Positions 18,106 to 27,132 of a stretch of 64,000 bases of DNA are shown here, one piece after another. How positions within the stretch are numbered: the stretch's first letter is position 1; every line of letters starts with the position of its first letter. The notes below the pieces were generated by a model that was given only the letters and a program-made list of their open reading frames with translations, was not told where the DNA came from and did not search any database. This DNA is from Algibacter sp. L1A34 (lineage in GTDB: Bacteria; Bacteroidota; Bacteroidia; Flavobacteriales; Flavobacteriaceae): the NCBI RefSeq assembly GCF_009796805.1, contig NZ_CP047029.1, forward strand, positions 1,291,501 through 1,355,500. The letters are read 5' to 3'. A program made the position numbers and the translations under genes.

Positions 18106-18745
18106 CGGAATCTTTTATTTTAGATCCAACCTCCTCTTCATCTTTAACTTGCATGTTCCGCACCTTATCACGTTCCATAGCTTTGTAATAAGCCGCTCGA
18201 CTTAAAGGTTCATACTCTTCAACTTCACCTAAAAGCACCAAACTATCACTTTTTGCTTTCCGGTAACTGTATTGTGCTAAATTCCCTGTTCGGGTACAAA
18301 CAGCATGTACTTTGGTAACATAATCTGCGGTTGCCATAAGGTTTGGCATAGGTCCAAAAGGATTTCCTTTAAAATCCATATCCAATCCGGCAACAATAAC
18401 ACGCACACCTTTATTAGCTAAATCGTTACAAACGCGCACAATTTCATCATCGAAAAACTGAGCTTCATCTATGCCAACTACATCACAACCATCGGCTAAA
18501 ATAGGGATGTTTGCAGCTGCTGGCACTGGTGTAGAACGTATTTCGTTAGAATCGTGAGACACTACCATTTCCTCATCGTAACGCGTATCTACGGCAGGTT
18601 TAAAAATCTCAACACGTTGCCTTGCAAATTGGGCACGTTTAAGTCTACGGATGAGTTCTTCGGTTTTTCCCGAAAACATCGAGCCGCATATGACTTCAAT
18701 CCATCCAAATTGTTCTTTATGATTTACCGTATTTTCAAGAAACAT
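18098..18745 (-). CDS. tdk: thymidine kinase
   Basis: A 215-residue type II thymidine kinase of the salvage pathway. The P-loop is GSMFSGKTE (21-29), the Walker B-like [11 protein letters not shown] follows, and the lid contains a Tyr-rich [12 protein letters not shown]. One Cys occurs in AVCTRTG; the zinc ribbon looks degenerate compared with four-Cys versions. First gene of a tdk-alr pair, with an 8-base overlap. A -7 box TAAATTTG (minus, 18788-18795) lies upstream. Confidence 0.95.
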   Translation of the reverse strand: MFLENTVNHKEQFGWIEVICGSMFSGKTEELIRRLKRAQFARQRVEIFKPAVDTRYDEEMVVSHDSNEIRSTPVPAAANIPILADGCDVVGIDEAQFFDDEIVRVCNDLANKGVRVIVAGLDMDFKGNPFGPMPNLMATADYVTKVHAVCTRTGNLAQYSYRKAKSDSLVLLGEVEEYEPLSRAAYYKAMERDKVRNMQVKDEEEVGSKIKDSDV

Positions 18746-18787
18746 TTCGTAATTTTAACACTAAAATTGGTTTGTATAAAGGTGACG

Positions 18788-18795
18788 CAAATTTA
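18788..18795 (-). promoter_or_regulatory. -7 element of tdk-alr
   Basis: Minus strand TAAATTTG, a full match to TAnnTTTG, 42 bases before the tdk start. No clear -33. Confidence 0.4.
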
Positions 18796-18842
18796 TTAAA
18801 AATCAAACGCCTTAATACCTTTAAATTTTAAATTTATAAACA

Positions 18843-19586
18843 ATGAAGAAGAAATTAGAATCTGAACTTGTAAGCATAGCCCATAGAATTCTGAAACTGA
18901 AAGGTAAAGAAGATGTAATTAAAATGCATACCGAAGCTAAAGAATTATTTGAAAAGCTATCGGTTTTAAAATTTGCTCAGGAAAATTTTGAAGATAGCAT
19001 CCCGAGTATTGGTAACGATTCGTCGTTTTTTAGCATGCTAGATACGGCTTTCAATAATAAATTTAGTGATAATATTGAGCATGAAGATAATATTTACACA
19101 AATTTAGAAGAAAATGAAAATGAAGAGATTACCGAACCTTTAATGGAAACTATTAAAGATATGGTAGCCCAAATGCCTTATGAAACGCAAGAAGTAGATG
19201 AATTGTTTGAAAGAACAGAACCTAAAACTCCTGTTATAAAACATAATTTGGAAGATCTTACTTTAGGCTTTGAAGAAACACCTATTTTTGATCCGGTTAA
19301 GAAAAATGAAAATGGCGTATTAAGCGATAAAAAATCGTTGAATGATAAGCTTAAATCGGGCGGATTGAAAATTGGCTTAAATGATAAAATAGCTTTTATT
19401 AAACATTTATTTGATGGTAAAAACGAAGATTACGATCGTGTAATATCGCAATTAAACACCAAGCAATCTTTTCCAAACGCCAAAGATTTTATTGAAACTA
19501 TGGTTAAACCAGACTATAATAATTGGGCCAATAAAGAAGAATTTGAAACCCGCTTCATGGAAATTATTGAAGGTAAATTTGAATAA
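18843..19586 (+). CDS. conserved acidic protein of unknown function upstream of rsmI
   Basis: A 247-residue soluble protein without signal peptide. The N-terminal 45 residues are helical (VSIAHRILKLKGKEDVIKMH), the middle is acidic and probably disordered (about 60-150), and the C-terminus forms a compact helical region (LNDKIAFIKHLFDGKNEDYD ... FMEIIEGKF). I recall similar proteins next to rsmI in Flavobacteriia but know no function. Its TAA overlaps the ATG of rsmI (TAATG), so the two are translationally coupled, which hints at a ribosome- or cell-envelope-related housekeeping role. Confidence 0.7.
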   Translation: MKKKLESELVSIAHRILKLKGKEDVIKMHTEAKELFEKLSVLKFAQENFEDSIPSIGNDSSFFSMLDTAFNNKFSDNIEHEDNIYTNLEENENEEITEPLMETIKDMVAQMPYETQEVDELFERTEPKTPVIKHNLEDLTLGFEETPIFDPVKKNENGVLSDKKSLNDKLKSGGLKIGLNDKIAFIKHLFDGKNEDYDRVISQLNTKQSFPNAKDFIETMVKPDYNNWANKEEFETRFMEIIEGKFE

Positions 19587-20260
19587 TGAGTAAACTTTAT
19601 ATTGTACCAACACCGATTGGAAACCTAAAAGACATCACTTTTAGAGCTGTTGAAATTTTAAAAGATGTCGATTTAATATTAGCTGAAGATACCCGAACAT
19701 CTGGAAAACTCTTAAAGCATTTTGAAATTTCGACCCACATGCAAAGCCACCATATGCATAACGAGCATAAAACGGTCGAAAATATAATTCAGAAATTAAA
19801 AAGCGGAACAACCGTAGCTTTAATTAGCGATGCCGGAACACCTGCTATTTCTGATCCTGGATTTTTATTATCTCGTGCTTGTATTGAAAATGGTATTGAA
19901 GTAGATTGCCTGCCAGGTGCCACAGCTTTTGTGCCAGCTTTAGTGAATTCTGGATTACCAAATGATAAATTTATATTCGAAGGTTTTTTACCCGTTAAAA
20001 AAGGACGCCAAACACGTTTACTTCTTTTAGCTGAAGAAACCAGAACCATAATTTTTTACGAAAGTCCGCATAAACTAATAAAAACTCTAGGGCATTTTTG
20101 TGAGTATTTTGGTGATGACCGACAGGTTTCGGTATCCCGCGAGCTTACAAAATTGTATGAAGAAACCATTCGTGGTACCGCAAAAGAAGTTTTAGAACAT
20201 TACACCAACAAACCACCAAAAGGAGAAATAGTAATTATTGTTGGAGGAAAAAAGAAATAG
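19586..20260 (+). CDS. rsmI: 16S rRNA (cytidine(1402)-2'-O)-methyltransferase
   Basis: A 224-residue SAM-dependent methyltransferase of the tetrapyrrole-methylase fold that modifies C1402 in the ribosomal P site. Diagnostic blocks: PTPIGNLKDITFRAVEIL at the N-terminus, AEDTRTSGKLL, ISDAGTPAISDPG and the C-terminal KPPKGEIVIIV. Slightly shorter than E. coli RsmI because the C-terminal extension is absent, as is common in Bacteroidota. One-base overlap with the upstream gene; four bases from the HopJ gene. Confidence 0.95.
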   Translation: MSKLYIVPTPIGNLKDITFRAVEILKDVDLILAEDTRTSGKLLKHFEISTHMQSHHMHNEHKTVENIIQKLKSGTTVALISDAGTPAISDPGFLLSRACIENGIEVDCLPGATAFVPALVNSGLPNDKFIFEGFLPVKKGRQTRLLLLAEETRTIIFYESPHKLIKTLGHFCEYFGDDRQVSVSRELTKLYEETIRGTAKEVLEHYTNKPPKGEIVIIVGGKKK

Positions 20261-20263
20261 AAA

Positions 20264-20608
20264 ATGACATTAGAATTATTTATAGAAAAATTAAAAAACA
20301 CTCCTGAAACCATTGTTTTTACTGATACTACAAGTGTAATTGAAGCAAAATATAACTTTACACCAACCGCTTTTAAAAATGGAACATTAGAAAATGGTGT
20401 TGGAGAAAACTCAGGGTCTTGTAAACTATTTGCTTTTGCAAAACTCGAGAAACTAATGAAAGAAGACACTTTAGCATGTTTTGGTCAGTTTTATTTTGAT
20501 GATGTTCTAAAAGATCCAAATGGAACCGGACACCAAAATATTAGAAACTTTATGAAAACCGGGTTTAATGGTTTAAGTTTTGAAGGTAATCCTCTAACCA
20601 AAAAATAA
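20264..20608 (+). CDS. HopJ family protein
   Basis: A 114-residue small soluble protein. FTPTAFKNG, ENGVGENSGSCKLFAFAK, FGQFYFDDVLKDP and GTGHQNIRNFM match the HopJ family. Despite the name, taken from a Pseudomonas type III effector, homologues are widespread in free-living bacteria lacking such secretion systems, so an effector role is not implied. It lies three bases after rsmI, and its stop TAA overlaps the probable ATT start of the glycosylase gene. Confidence 0.8.
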   Translation: MTLELFIEKLKNTPETIVFTDTTSVIEAKYNFTPTAFKNGTLENGVGENSGSCKLFAFAKLEKLMKEDTLACFGQFYFDDVLKDPNGTGHQNIRNFMKTGFNGLSFEGNPLTKK

Positions 20609-21183
20609 TTATTCTGCAGGAACTTTTATCCAATATAAGACAATGTAAAATTTGCGAAGAACATCTCGTTTTAGGCGCAAGACCTGTGCTTTCTGCTCAC
20701 CCAGATTCTAAAATTGTAATTATCGGGCAAGCACCAGGAATCAAGGTGCATTTGTCTGGAATTCCTTGGGATGATGCTAGTGGAAAACAACTGAGAAAAT
20801 GGCTAAATGTTTCCGTTGAAGATTTTTACGATGAAACAAAATTCGCCATAATCCCGATGGGGTTTTGCTATCCTGGAAAAGGAAAAACAGGCGATTTACC
20901 ACCAAGACCAGAATGTGCACCACAATGGCACGAGCTCTTATTTAATAAACTTAAAAACGTTGAGTTAGTTATTCTTATTGGTATGTATGCACAAAAATAT
21001 TATTTAGGGAAAACAGCGAAAAAAACGTTGACAGAAACGGTTGATAATTTCCAAGAGTATCTACCCAAATTTCTACCCTTACCACATCCTTCACCTAGAA
21101 ATAGATTTTGGCTAACGAAGAATCCTTGGTTTGAAACAGAAGTTATACCCATGTTGCAAAAAAGGGTTGAAACGTTATTATAA
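20608..21183 (+). CDS. Fe-S uracil-DNA glycosylase family protein, probable ATT start
   Basis: A 191-residue protein if read from ATT 20608. It contains GQAPG (water-activating motif region), SGIPWDDASG and a C-terminal HPSPRN. Cysteines 13, 16, 87 and 103 give C-x2-C ... C-x15-C, the ligand pattern of Fe-S (family 4-like) uracil-DNA glycosylases. The first two lie upstream of the only standard in-frame start (GTG 20686). The reading frame is open back to a TAA at 20587, with ATA 20605, ATT 20608, ATT 20611 or CTG 20614 as the only plausible starts. ATT 20608 overlaps the HopJ stop exactly where TAATG junctions occur elsewhere. It should excise uracil from DNA. Confidence 0.7.
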   Translation: MILQELLSNIRQCKICEEHLVLGARPVLSAHPDSKIVIIGQAPGIKVHLSGIPWDDASGKQLRKWLNVSVEDFYDETKFAIIPMGFCYPGKGKTGDLPPRPECAPQWHELLFNKLKNVELVILIGMYAQKYYLGKTAKKTLTETVDNFQEYLPKFLPLPHPSPRNRFWLTKNPWFETEVIPMLQKRVETLL

Positions 21184-21308
21184 TTATGCTTCCTTCATTT
21201 TACGACAACAAAAACGCCCATTTCTGCAAAGATTTCAAATAAACGAATTCATGCATTCGTCACAAACATTATTTTCATTAACTTTATTTAAGTTTTAAAA
21301 ACTCATAC

Positions 21309-22319
21309 ATGCAAATAGAATTAAAGCCGTACAACCTTAAACTAAAACACACCTTCACCATATCTAGAGAGTCGCACGACATTCAACCTAGCTTAATCGC
21401 TTGTCTTACCCTAAACGGAAAAACAGGTTATGGAGAAGCAACATCTAATCCGTATTACAACATCACTGTTGAAAGTATGACGACAGAAATTAACGCGATT
21501 TCGAAGGATATTGAAAACTTCAACTTTACAACACCCGAAGTTTTTCATGCATTTTTAGTAAAAAAAGGCTTAACCAATTTCGCTATTTGCGCTTTAGATT
21601 TAGCTGCTCACGATTTATACGGCAAACTAGAAGGTAAACCTCTTTACGATATTTGGGGAACAACCTTAGAAGCATTCCCGACCACAAATTACACCATTGG
21701 CATTGCTAGCATAGATAAAATGGTTGCTAAAATGAAAGAAATGCCATGGCCTATCTACAAAATAAAACTAGGCACCAACGACGATGTTAACATTGTAAAA
21801 GCGCTAAGAAAAGAAAGCGATGCCGTTTTTAGAATTGATGCTAATTGTGCTTGGACAGCAGATGAAACTATTAAAAACGCACCTCTTTTAAAAGAGTTAG
21901 GAGTTGAATTTTTAGAACAACCGCTAAAAGCAGATGATTGGGAAGGCATGAAAAAAGTTATGAAACATTCTGTTTTACCCGTAATTGCAGACGAAAGTTG
22001 CATTGTTGAAGACGATGTAGAAGCTTGCTGCAAACATTTTAGCGGTATAAACATAAAACTTACTAAATGCGGAGGCTTAACGCCTGCACTACGCATGATT
22101 AAAAAAGGTAAAGCCATGGGCGTAAAAGTTATGGTTGGCTGCATGACGGAATCTACCGTTGGTATTTCGGCTATTGCCCAACTTATACCTCAACTAGATT
22201 ATGTTGATATGGATGGTGCGCTTTTACTTAAAGAAGATATTGCAAACGGTGTAATTATTCAAGAAGATGCGAGTGTGATATTTCCGACTTTAGGAGGCAG
22301 TGGTGTAACTTTAAAATAA
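21309..22319 (+). CDS. dipeptide (L-Ala-D/L-Glu type) epimerase, enolase superfamily
   Basis: A 336-residue enolase-superfamily enzyme of the muconate-lactonizing subgroup. General-acid/base Lys153 lies in YKIKLG and Lys253 in KLTKCGG; metal ligands are Asp178 (RIDANC), Glu203 (LEQPL) and Asp228 (ADES). E. coli and Bacillus relatives epimerise L-Ala-D-Glu from murein peptides, but substrate specificity varies widely across this family. Its stop overlaps the start of the PLP enzyme gene (TAATG), so the two probably act in one pathway. 125 bases of AT-rich DNA precede it. Confidence 0.85.
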   Translation: MQIELKPYNLKLKHTFTISRESHDIQPSLIACLTLNGKTGYGEATSNPYYNITVESMTTEINAISKDIENFNFTTPEVFHAFLVKKGLTNFAICALDLAAHDLYGKLEGKPLYDIWGTTLEAFPTTNYTIGIASIDKMVAKMKEMPWPIYKIKLGTNDDVNIVKALRKESDAVFRIDANCAWTADETIKNAPLLKELGVEFLEQPLKADDWEGMKKVMKHSVLPVIADESCIVEDDVEACCKHFSGINIKLTKCGGLTPALRMIKKGKAMGVKVMVGCMTESTVGISAIAQLIPQLDYVDMDGALLLKEDIANGVIIQEDASVIFPTLGGSGVTLK

Positions 22320-23368
22320 TGATCTTTAATCTAAATTCTTTTCCATCTAGTCACATTTCAATTGAAGGTAAAACCTATCTTTATTTTGGCGGAACCTCGT
22401 ATTTAGGACTTCAATTTGACACTGAATTCCAAAATATATTTATTGAAAACATTAGAAAGTACGGCACAAATTACGGTGCTTCACGAAAATCTAATATTCG
22501 TATTTCTATTTATGATGAAGTGGAGACTTACTTAGCAAAATATATTGGTGGTGAATCCTGCATTAGTTTATCTTCTGGATATCTAGCAGGACAACTTGTT
22601 GCTCAAGCTCTAAATACTGAAGATTATACTTTTTTTTATGCTCCAAACACACATTCCGCATTAAGTTTATCGATTACAGAAAATAAATCTGCATCATCTT
22701 ATCAAGAGTTAAAAATCGCTTTAAACCTTCATTTAAAAAGTAATAAAAAACAAACACCTGTTGTGTTTTTAGATGCTATTGATTTTCAAGGTAATAATTT
22801 CCCTGATTTTGAAGGGTTAAAAACACTTCCGCTTTCTAAAATTCTTTTAGTTATAGACGACTCACACGGCATTGGCATTGTTGGTGCAAATGGTGGAGGT
22901 ATTTATAAAACTATTAAAAATTTAAACCCAATGGAATTAATAGTTTGCAGCTCCTTAGGGAAGGGTTTCGGGGTTCAAGCTGGTGTTATATTTGGATCAA
23001 AAAAGCGAATTACTTCATTTGAAAACACTTCATTTTTTGGAGGAGCAAGTCCTGCCTCACCCGCAAACTTAGCAACTGTAATTAATGCAAAATCTATATA
23101 TGAATCTAAACGAAATGATTTAGAACGCAATACACAACTTTTCTTGAAACATGTAAAAAATCTTGAAGGTTTTAATTATATGAAAGGACACCCGGCGTTT
23201 ACCTTTTCCGAAGAAAACTTAAATAAACACCTCGAAAACAACAACATTATAGTAACAAGTTTTCGGTATCCAGATGAAACTTCACCTATAATGAGTAGAA
23301 TTGTTATAAGTGCAGCGCATACGGAAGATGATATCACTACGCTTTGCGAGGTTTTGAATGAGTATTGA
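22319..23368 (+). CDS. PLP-dependent alpha-oxoamine synthase-like enzyme
   Basis: A 349-residue fold-type I PLP enzyme resembling 8-amino-7-oxononanoate synthase and glycine C-acetyltransferase. YFGGTSYLGL at the N-terminus, the SRKSNIR segment, DDSHGIGIVG (Asp181 and His183 for PLP) and the Schiff-base lysine Lys215 in CSSLGKGFG are visible. It is 40-50 residues shorter than BioF/Kbl, mostly at the N-terminus, so the acyl-CoA or acyl-ACP partner may differ. No bio genes are nearby. Coupled to the epimerase gene by a one-base overlap; product unknown. Confidence 0.8.
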   Translation: MIFNLNSFPSSHISIEGKTYLYFGGTSYLGLQFDTEFQNIFIENIRKYGTNYGASRKSNIRISIYDEVETYLAKYIGGESCISLSSGYLAGQLVAQALNTEDYTFFYAPNTHSALSLSITENKSASSYQELKIALNLHLKSNKKQTPVVFLDAIDFQGNNFPDFEGLKTLPLSKILLVIDDSHGIGIVGANGGGIYKTIKNLNPMELIVCSSLGKGFGVQAGVIFGSKKRITSFENTSFFGGASPASPANLATVINAKSIYESKRNDLERNTQLFLKHVKNLEGFNYMKGHPAFTFSEENLNKHLENNNIIVTSFRYPDETSPIMSRIVISAAHTEDDITTLCEVLNEY

Positions 23369-23417
23369 AGCCATAGACCTTTACTTTAAGAAAAATCATT
23401 TTTACATTATTTTATAC

Positions 23418-23425
23418 TATTTTTG
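23418..23425 (+). promoter_or_regulatory. -7 element of the OsmC-family gene
   Basis: TATTTTTG, a full match to TAnnTTTG, 20 bases before the start codon. No -33 TTG at the expected distance. Confidence 0.45.
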
Positions 23426-23444
23426 AGCAAACAAATTAAGAAAA

Positions 23445-23867
23445 ATGAAAAATTTAGTTACTACAACCTGGTTAGGTGAAATGAAATTTGAAAGCACTAA
23501 CCCATCCGGACACAACCTTTTTATAGATGCAGGTGAAGAAAACGGTGGAAAAAGCGAAGGCTATCGCCCAAAAGCACTTATGCTGTCTGCTTTAGCAGGT
23601 TGCTCTGGACTTGATGTAGCATCATTAATTAAAAAAATGAAACTAGATGTTGATACTTTCAAAATTGAAACTGAAGCTAATTTAACAGAAGAACACCCAA
23701 AATATTACGATAAAGTAGCTATGCATTTCCATTTTTATGGAAATAATTTAAACGAAAAGAAACTTCAAAAAGCAGTCGATTTATCTATTGAAAAATATTG
23801 TGGCGTTATGGAAATGTTCCGTCAATTTTCAGAATTAACCATTGAAACCCACTTTCATTTAAAATAA
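23445..23867 (+). CDS. OsmC/Ohr family peroxidase-like protein
   Basis: A 140-residue cytoplasmic protein of the OsmC family, thiol peroxidases that reduce organic hydroperoxides. The two redox cysteines are present: Cys53 in LAGCSGLDV and Cys119 in KYCGVMEMF. FLIDAGEENGG-like loop residues and GYRPKALMLSAL match the family N-terminal region. It has its own -7 promoter box and stands alone between the PLP enzyme and recJ. The OsmC versus Ohr subgroup is not decided; I favour OsmC-like (YhfA type). Confidence 0.88.
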   Translation: MKNLVTTTWLGEMKFESTNPSGHNLFIDAGEENGGKSEGYRPKALMLSALAGCSGLDVASLIKKMKLDVDTFKIETEANLTEEHPKYYDKVAMHFHFYGNNLNEKKLQKAVDLSIEKYCGVMEMFRQFSELTIETHFHLK

Positions 23868-23953
23868 TCTTTATTGAAGTTAAAAATGCAAAAGTATTTA
23901 AGTTCGAAAATTTAGATTTTTAGTTGAAGCACATTAAAGTATAAAGTTTTAAC

Positions 23954-23961
23954 TACATTTG
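23954..23961 (+). promoter_or_regulatory. -7 element of recJ
   Basis: TACATTTG, a full match to TAnnTTTG, 23 bases before the recJ ATG. A TTG at 23924 is 27 bases upstream, longer than the usual spacer. Confidence 0.45.
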
Positions 23962-23983
23962 AAGGTTCTTAAATAAACACAAA

Positions 23984-25678
23984 ATGCGTTGGACATTAAA
24001 AGAAAAACCACAAGTAGAAGAAACTGAAGCTTTGCAAAAAGCACTACAAGTAGACACTACCACGGCAACATTACTTTTGCAACGTGGCATTAAAACTTTT
24101 GAAGAAGCAAAAACTTTTTTCCGCCCCAGTTTAACAGATTTGCACGATCCATTCTTAATGAAAGATATGGACAAAGCTGTGGTGCGCATTGAAAAAGCGA
24201 TTGCTAACCAAGAAAACATTTTAGTTTATGGTGATTATGATGTCGATGGCACCACTTCGGTTGCTTTAATGTCTACTTATTTAAAAACCCTACATAACCT
24301 TGTTTACACCTACATTCCAAATCGATATGATGAAGGTTATGGTGTATCATTTAAAGGTGTAAACTTTGCTTTAGAAAACAACTTCACATTAATAATCACA
24401 CTAGATTGCGGTATTAAGGCGATTGATAAAGTAGAGCATGCAAAAAAATTAGGAATAGATTTTATTATATGTGATCATCACCGACCAGGCGATAAAATTC
24501 CAGATGCAGTTGCTGTTTTAGACCCAAAACGAGAAGACTGTAACTACCCATATAAAGAACTTTGTGGTTGTGGTGTAGGTTTTAAACTTATTCAAGCTTT
24601 AGCGTCTAAAAAGGGAAAAACAGCTGAGGATTTAACCGAATATTTAGATTTAGTAGCCACGGCTATTGGAGCAGATATTGTTCCTATAGATGGTGAAAAT
24701 CGTGTTCTCGCCTACTTTGGATTACAGATTATAAACACCAATCCACGACCAGGAATTAAAGCGATTTTAACTCAAGTAGAAAAAACAGAACTTACCATAA
24801 CCGATGTTGTTTTTATTGTAGCTCCACGCATTAATGCTGCTGGCCGCATGAAACATGGTAATTACGCTGTAACCTTATTAACCGAGGATGATGATGAGTT
24901 GGCTACCAAATATGCTGCTGAAATTAACGATTATAATCTTGAACGTCGCGAAACCGATAAAAGAATAACCGAAGAAGCACTTATACAAATTGAAGAAAAT
25001 AAAGAACAAGACCGCATAACAACCGTAGTTTATCATAAGGATTGGCACAAAGGTGTTATTGGCATTGTAGCTTCTAGATTAACCGAAACATACCACAGAC
25101 CAACTTTAGTTTTTACTAAAAGTGGTGAATTTTTAGCTGCTTCAGCACGTTCGGTTAGAGGTTTTGATGTTTACAATGCATTAGAAGCGTGTACTGAACA
25201 TATTGAACAATTTGGTGGACATAAATACGCTGCGGGATTAACATTAAAAGAAGAAAATTACGAAGCTTTTAAGCAAGCTTTTGAAGATGAAGTCTCTAAA
25301 ACCATCGACAGAAATTTGCTAACACCAGAAATAAAAATTGATCTCGAAATAGATTTAGAAAGCATTACGCCTAAATTTAATAGAATTTTAAAACAATTTG
25401 CACCTTACGGACCAAGTAATATGACACCCGTTTTTTTAACAGAAAACCTCATCGATACAGGCTACGGAAAACCAGTTGGTGCAGATCAAACCCATTTAAG
25501 ATTAACAGCAACACAAGAAGGTACTTCAAAACAAATAGTTGGTATCGGTTTTAGCATGGCAGATAAATTTGAAATAATTTCAAATAGCAAACCATTTAAA
25601 GCCGTTTATTCTATAGACGAAAACGAATGGCAAGGTAATGTAAGCTTACAAATGAAAATACGCGATATTAAGGCTTAA
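23984..25678 (+). CDS. recJ: single-stranded-DNA-specific exonuclease RecJ
   Basis: A 564-residue 5'-3' exonuclease used in recombination and mismatch repair. DHH-family motifs: GDYDVDGTTS (Asp84, 86, 88), the LDCGI segment, CDHHRPG (164-169) and PRINAAGRM. The DHHA1 domain follows with ASARSVRGFDV and FGGHKYAAGLTL, and the C-terminal OB-fold ends in the usual QMKIRDI. Length is normal. ATG 23984 follows a good -7 box. It appears monocistronic or followed by the MFS gene. Confidence 0.96.
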   Translation: MRWTLKEKPQVEETEALQKALQVDTTTATLLLQRGIKTFEEAKTFFRPSLTDLHDPFLMKDMDKAVVRIEKAIANQENILVYGDYDVDGTTSVALMSTYLKTLHNLVYTYIPNRYDEGYGVSFKGVNFALENNFTLIITLDCGIKAIDKVEHAKKLGIDFIICDHHRPGDKIPDAVAVLDPKREDCNYPYKELCGCGVGFKLIQALASKKGKTAEDLTEYLDLVATAIGADIVPIDGENRVLAYFGLQIINTNPRPGIKAILTQVEKTELTITDVVFIVAPRINAAGRMKHGNYAVTLLTEDDDELATKYAAEINDYNLERRETDKRITEEALIQIEENKEQDRITTVVYHKDWHKGVIGIVASRLTETYHRPTLVFTKSGEFLAASARSVRGFDVYNALEACTEHIEQFGGHKYAAGLTLKEENYEAFKQAFEDEVSKTIDRNLLTPEIKIDLEIDLESITPKFNRILKQFAPYGPSNMTPVFLTENLIDTGYGKPVGADQTHLRLTATQEGTSKQIVGIGFSMADKFEIISNSKPFKAVYSIDENEWQGNVSLQMKIRDIKA

Positions 25679-25722
25679 AAACAAAACCTTAGTAGCTAAT
25701 ATAGCATAAGTTAAAACTAAAA

Positions 25723-25740
25723 TTTCTGTCTTCACAGAAA
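25723..25740 (+). promoter_or_regulatory. hairpin just before the MFS start codon
   Basis: TTTCTGT (25723-25729), loop CTTC, ACAGAAA (25734-25740), ending seven bases before the ATG at 25748. There is no T tract, so it is not a terminator; it could hide the ribosome landing site. Confidence 0.35.
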
Positions 25741-25747
25741 GGTAATC

Positions 25748-27016
25748 ATGGCAAAAACCGATCCCTACGCAGCATTGCGTATTAAAGAATTCAACATATT
25801 TTTATTAGTCCGCTTTCTACTAGTTTTTGGTTGGTCTATGCAATTTATTGTTATCGAATGGCAAGTTTACAGCCTTACAAAAGATCCATTATCTCTTGGT
25901 ATTATTGGTTTAATGGAAATTATACCAGCCTTTACCATGGCGCTTTTTGCGGGTCATATTGTAGATCAAAAAGAAAAACGAAATCTCTTAGCAACTTGTA
26001 TTGCCGCCTTTTCCTTAATTAGTTTAGGTTTATTTTTACTCACTTGGAATAAAATTGTTGGAGATTGGAATTCTAAAAGCATATTATATTCCATATACGC
26101 CTTAGTATTTTTTGGCGGCTTTTTACGTTCATTTTTTGGACCTACAATATTTTCACTCGTAGCTTTAATCGTGCCTAAAAGAGTATATCCAAACGCCGCC
26201 ACATGGAACAGTTCTACATGGCAAATGGCTGGTGTTTTAGGCCCCGCTTTAGGAGGCTTCACCATTGGTTGGATTGGCGTACATTGGTCGCTTTGTATCA
26301 TATTTGGGTTAATACTTTCTTCCCTTTTCATCTTACTAAAAATAAAACGCAAGCCTATTTTAAATCCTAAAATTGGCGAACCGGTAATAGAAAGTTTAAA
26401 AGAAGGCGTACGCTTTGTAATTAAAACCAAAGCCATTTTAGGTGCGATGACTTTAGATATGGTTGCCGTACTTTTTGGAGGTGCCATCGCACTTCTTCCG
26501 GTTTTTGCTCAAGATATTTTAAAAGTGGGAAGCGAAGGTTTTGGCGTATTACGCGCTACACCAGCCGTTGGAGCTTTTATTACCATGTTGATTACAGCTT
26601 ATATTCCGATAAGTAAAAATGCAGGCATGAAATTATTAGTTGCCATTTTTGGTTTTGGAGTATGTATTATTGTATTTGGATTATCAAATATATTCTGGAT
26701 TTCGGCAATAGCTCTATTTTTCAGCGGTATGACGGATGGAGTTTCTATGGTAATTAGGCAAACTATTTTTCAACTAAAAACACCCGATCATATGCGTGGG
26801 CGTGTATCCTCAGTAAACTCTATGTTTGTAGGATCATCCAATGAATTAGGTGCTTTTGAAAGTGGTGTTACCGCGAAACTTTTCGGAGCGGTTACCGCTG
26901 TGGTTTTTGGAGGCACAATGACTTTAATTACTGTAGTTGCCACCGGCTTAGCTTCACCTTCTTTTAGAAAATTAGATTTAACCGAAGATTTGAAAGCACA
27001 TGAAAGTGACGAATAA
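25748..27016 (+). CDS. MFS transporter
   Basis: A 422-residue major-facilitator protein of the inner membrane with about 11-12 hydrophobic segments. The N-terminal half shows GIIGLMEIIPAFTMALFAG followed by the motif A-like GHIVDQKEKRNLL loop; a second MRGRVSSVNSMFVG loop sits before TM11. The sequence type resembles EntS-like exporters of small molecules rather than sugar porters, but the substrate cannot be inferred. A small hairpin lies just upstream of the start. Cytosolic tail ends in KAHESDE. Confidence 0.88.
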   Translation: MAKTDPYAALRIKEFNIFLLVRFLLVFGWSMQFIVIEWQVYSLTKDPLSLGIIGLMEIIPAFTMALFAGHIVDQKEKRNLLATCIAAFSLISLGLFLLTWNKIVGDWNSKSILYSIYALVFFGGFLRSFFGPTIFSLVALIVPKRVYPNAATWNSSTWQMAGVLGPALGGFTIGWIGVHWSLCIIFGLILSSLFILLKIKRKPILNPKIGEPVIESLKEGVRFVIKTKAILGAMTLDMVAVLFGGAIALLPVFAQDILKVGSEGFGVLRATPAVGAFITMLITAYIPISKNAGMKLLVAIFGFGVCIIVFGLSNIFWISAIALFFSGMTDGVSMVIRQTIFQLKTPDHMRGRVSSVNSMFVGSSNELGAFESGVTAKLFGAVTAVVFGGTMTLITVVATGLASPSFRKLDLTEDLKAHESDE

Positions 27017-27095
27017 TTTTTACTTCATATTAAATTGAAATTCAAACATTGTAAGAAACCTAAAAAGTCTAATCGTAAAACTCAATGAAAACAGC

Positions 27096-27103
27096 TATCT
27101 TTG
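27096..27103 (+). promoter_or_regulatory. -7 element of lepA
   Basis: TATCTTTG, a full match to TAnnTTTG, 29 bases upstream of the ATG at 27133. Confidence 0.45.
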
Positions 27104-27132
27104 GCAAATCTTCCTTATGAAGACTGTTGACT

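Noticed and set aside
20264-20608. Type III secretion effector
   Set aside because: The HopJ name is historical; no secretion genes or effector context exist, and the family is widespread in non-pathogens.
20608-20685. Reading the glycosylase as a truncated pseudogene
   Set aside because: The upstream frame is intact and encodes the exact Cys pair and family N-terminus, so a non-standard start is more likely than decay.
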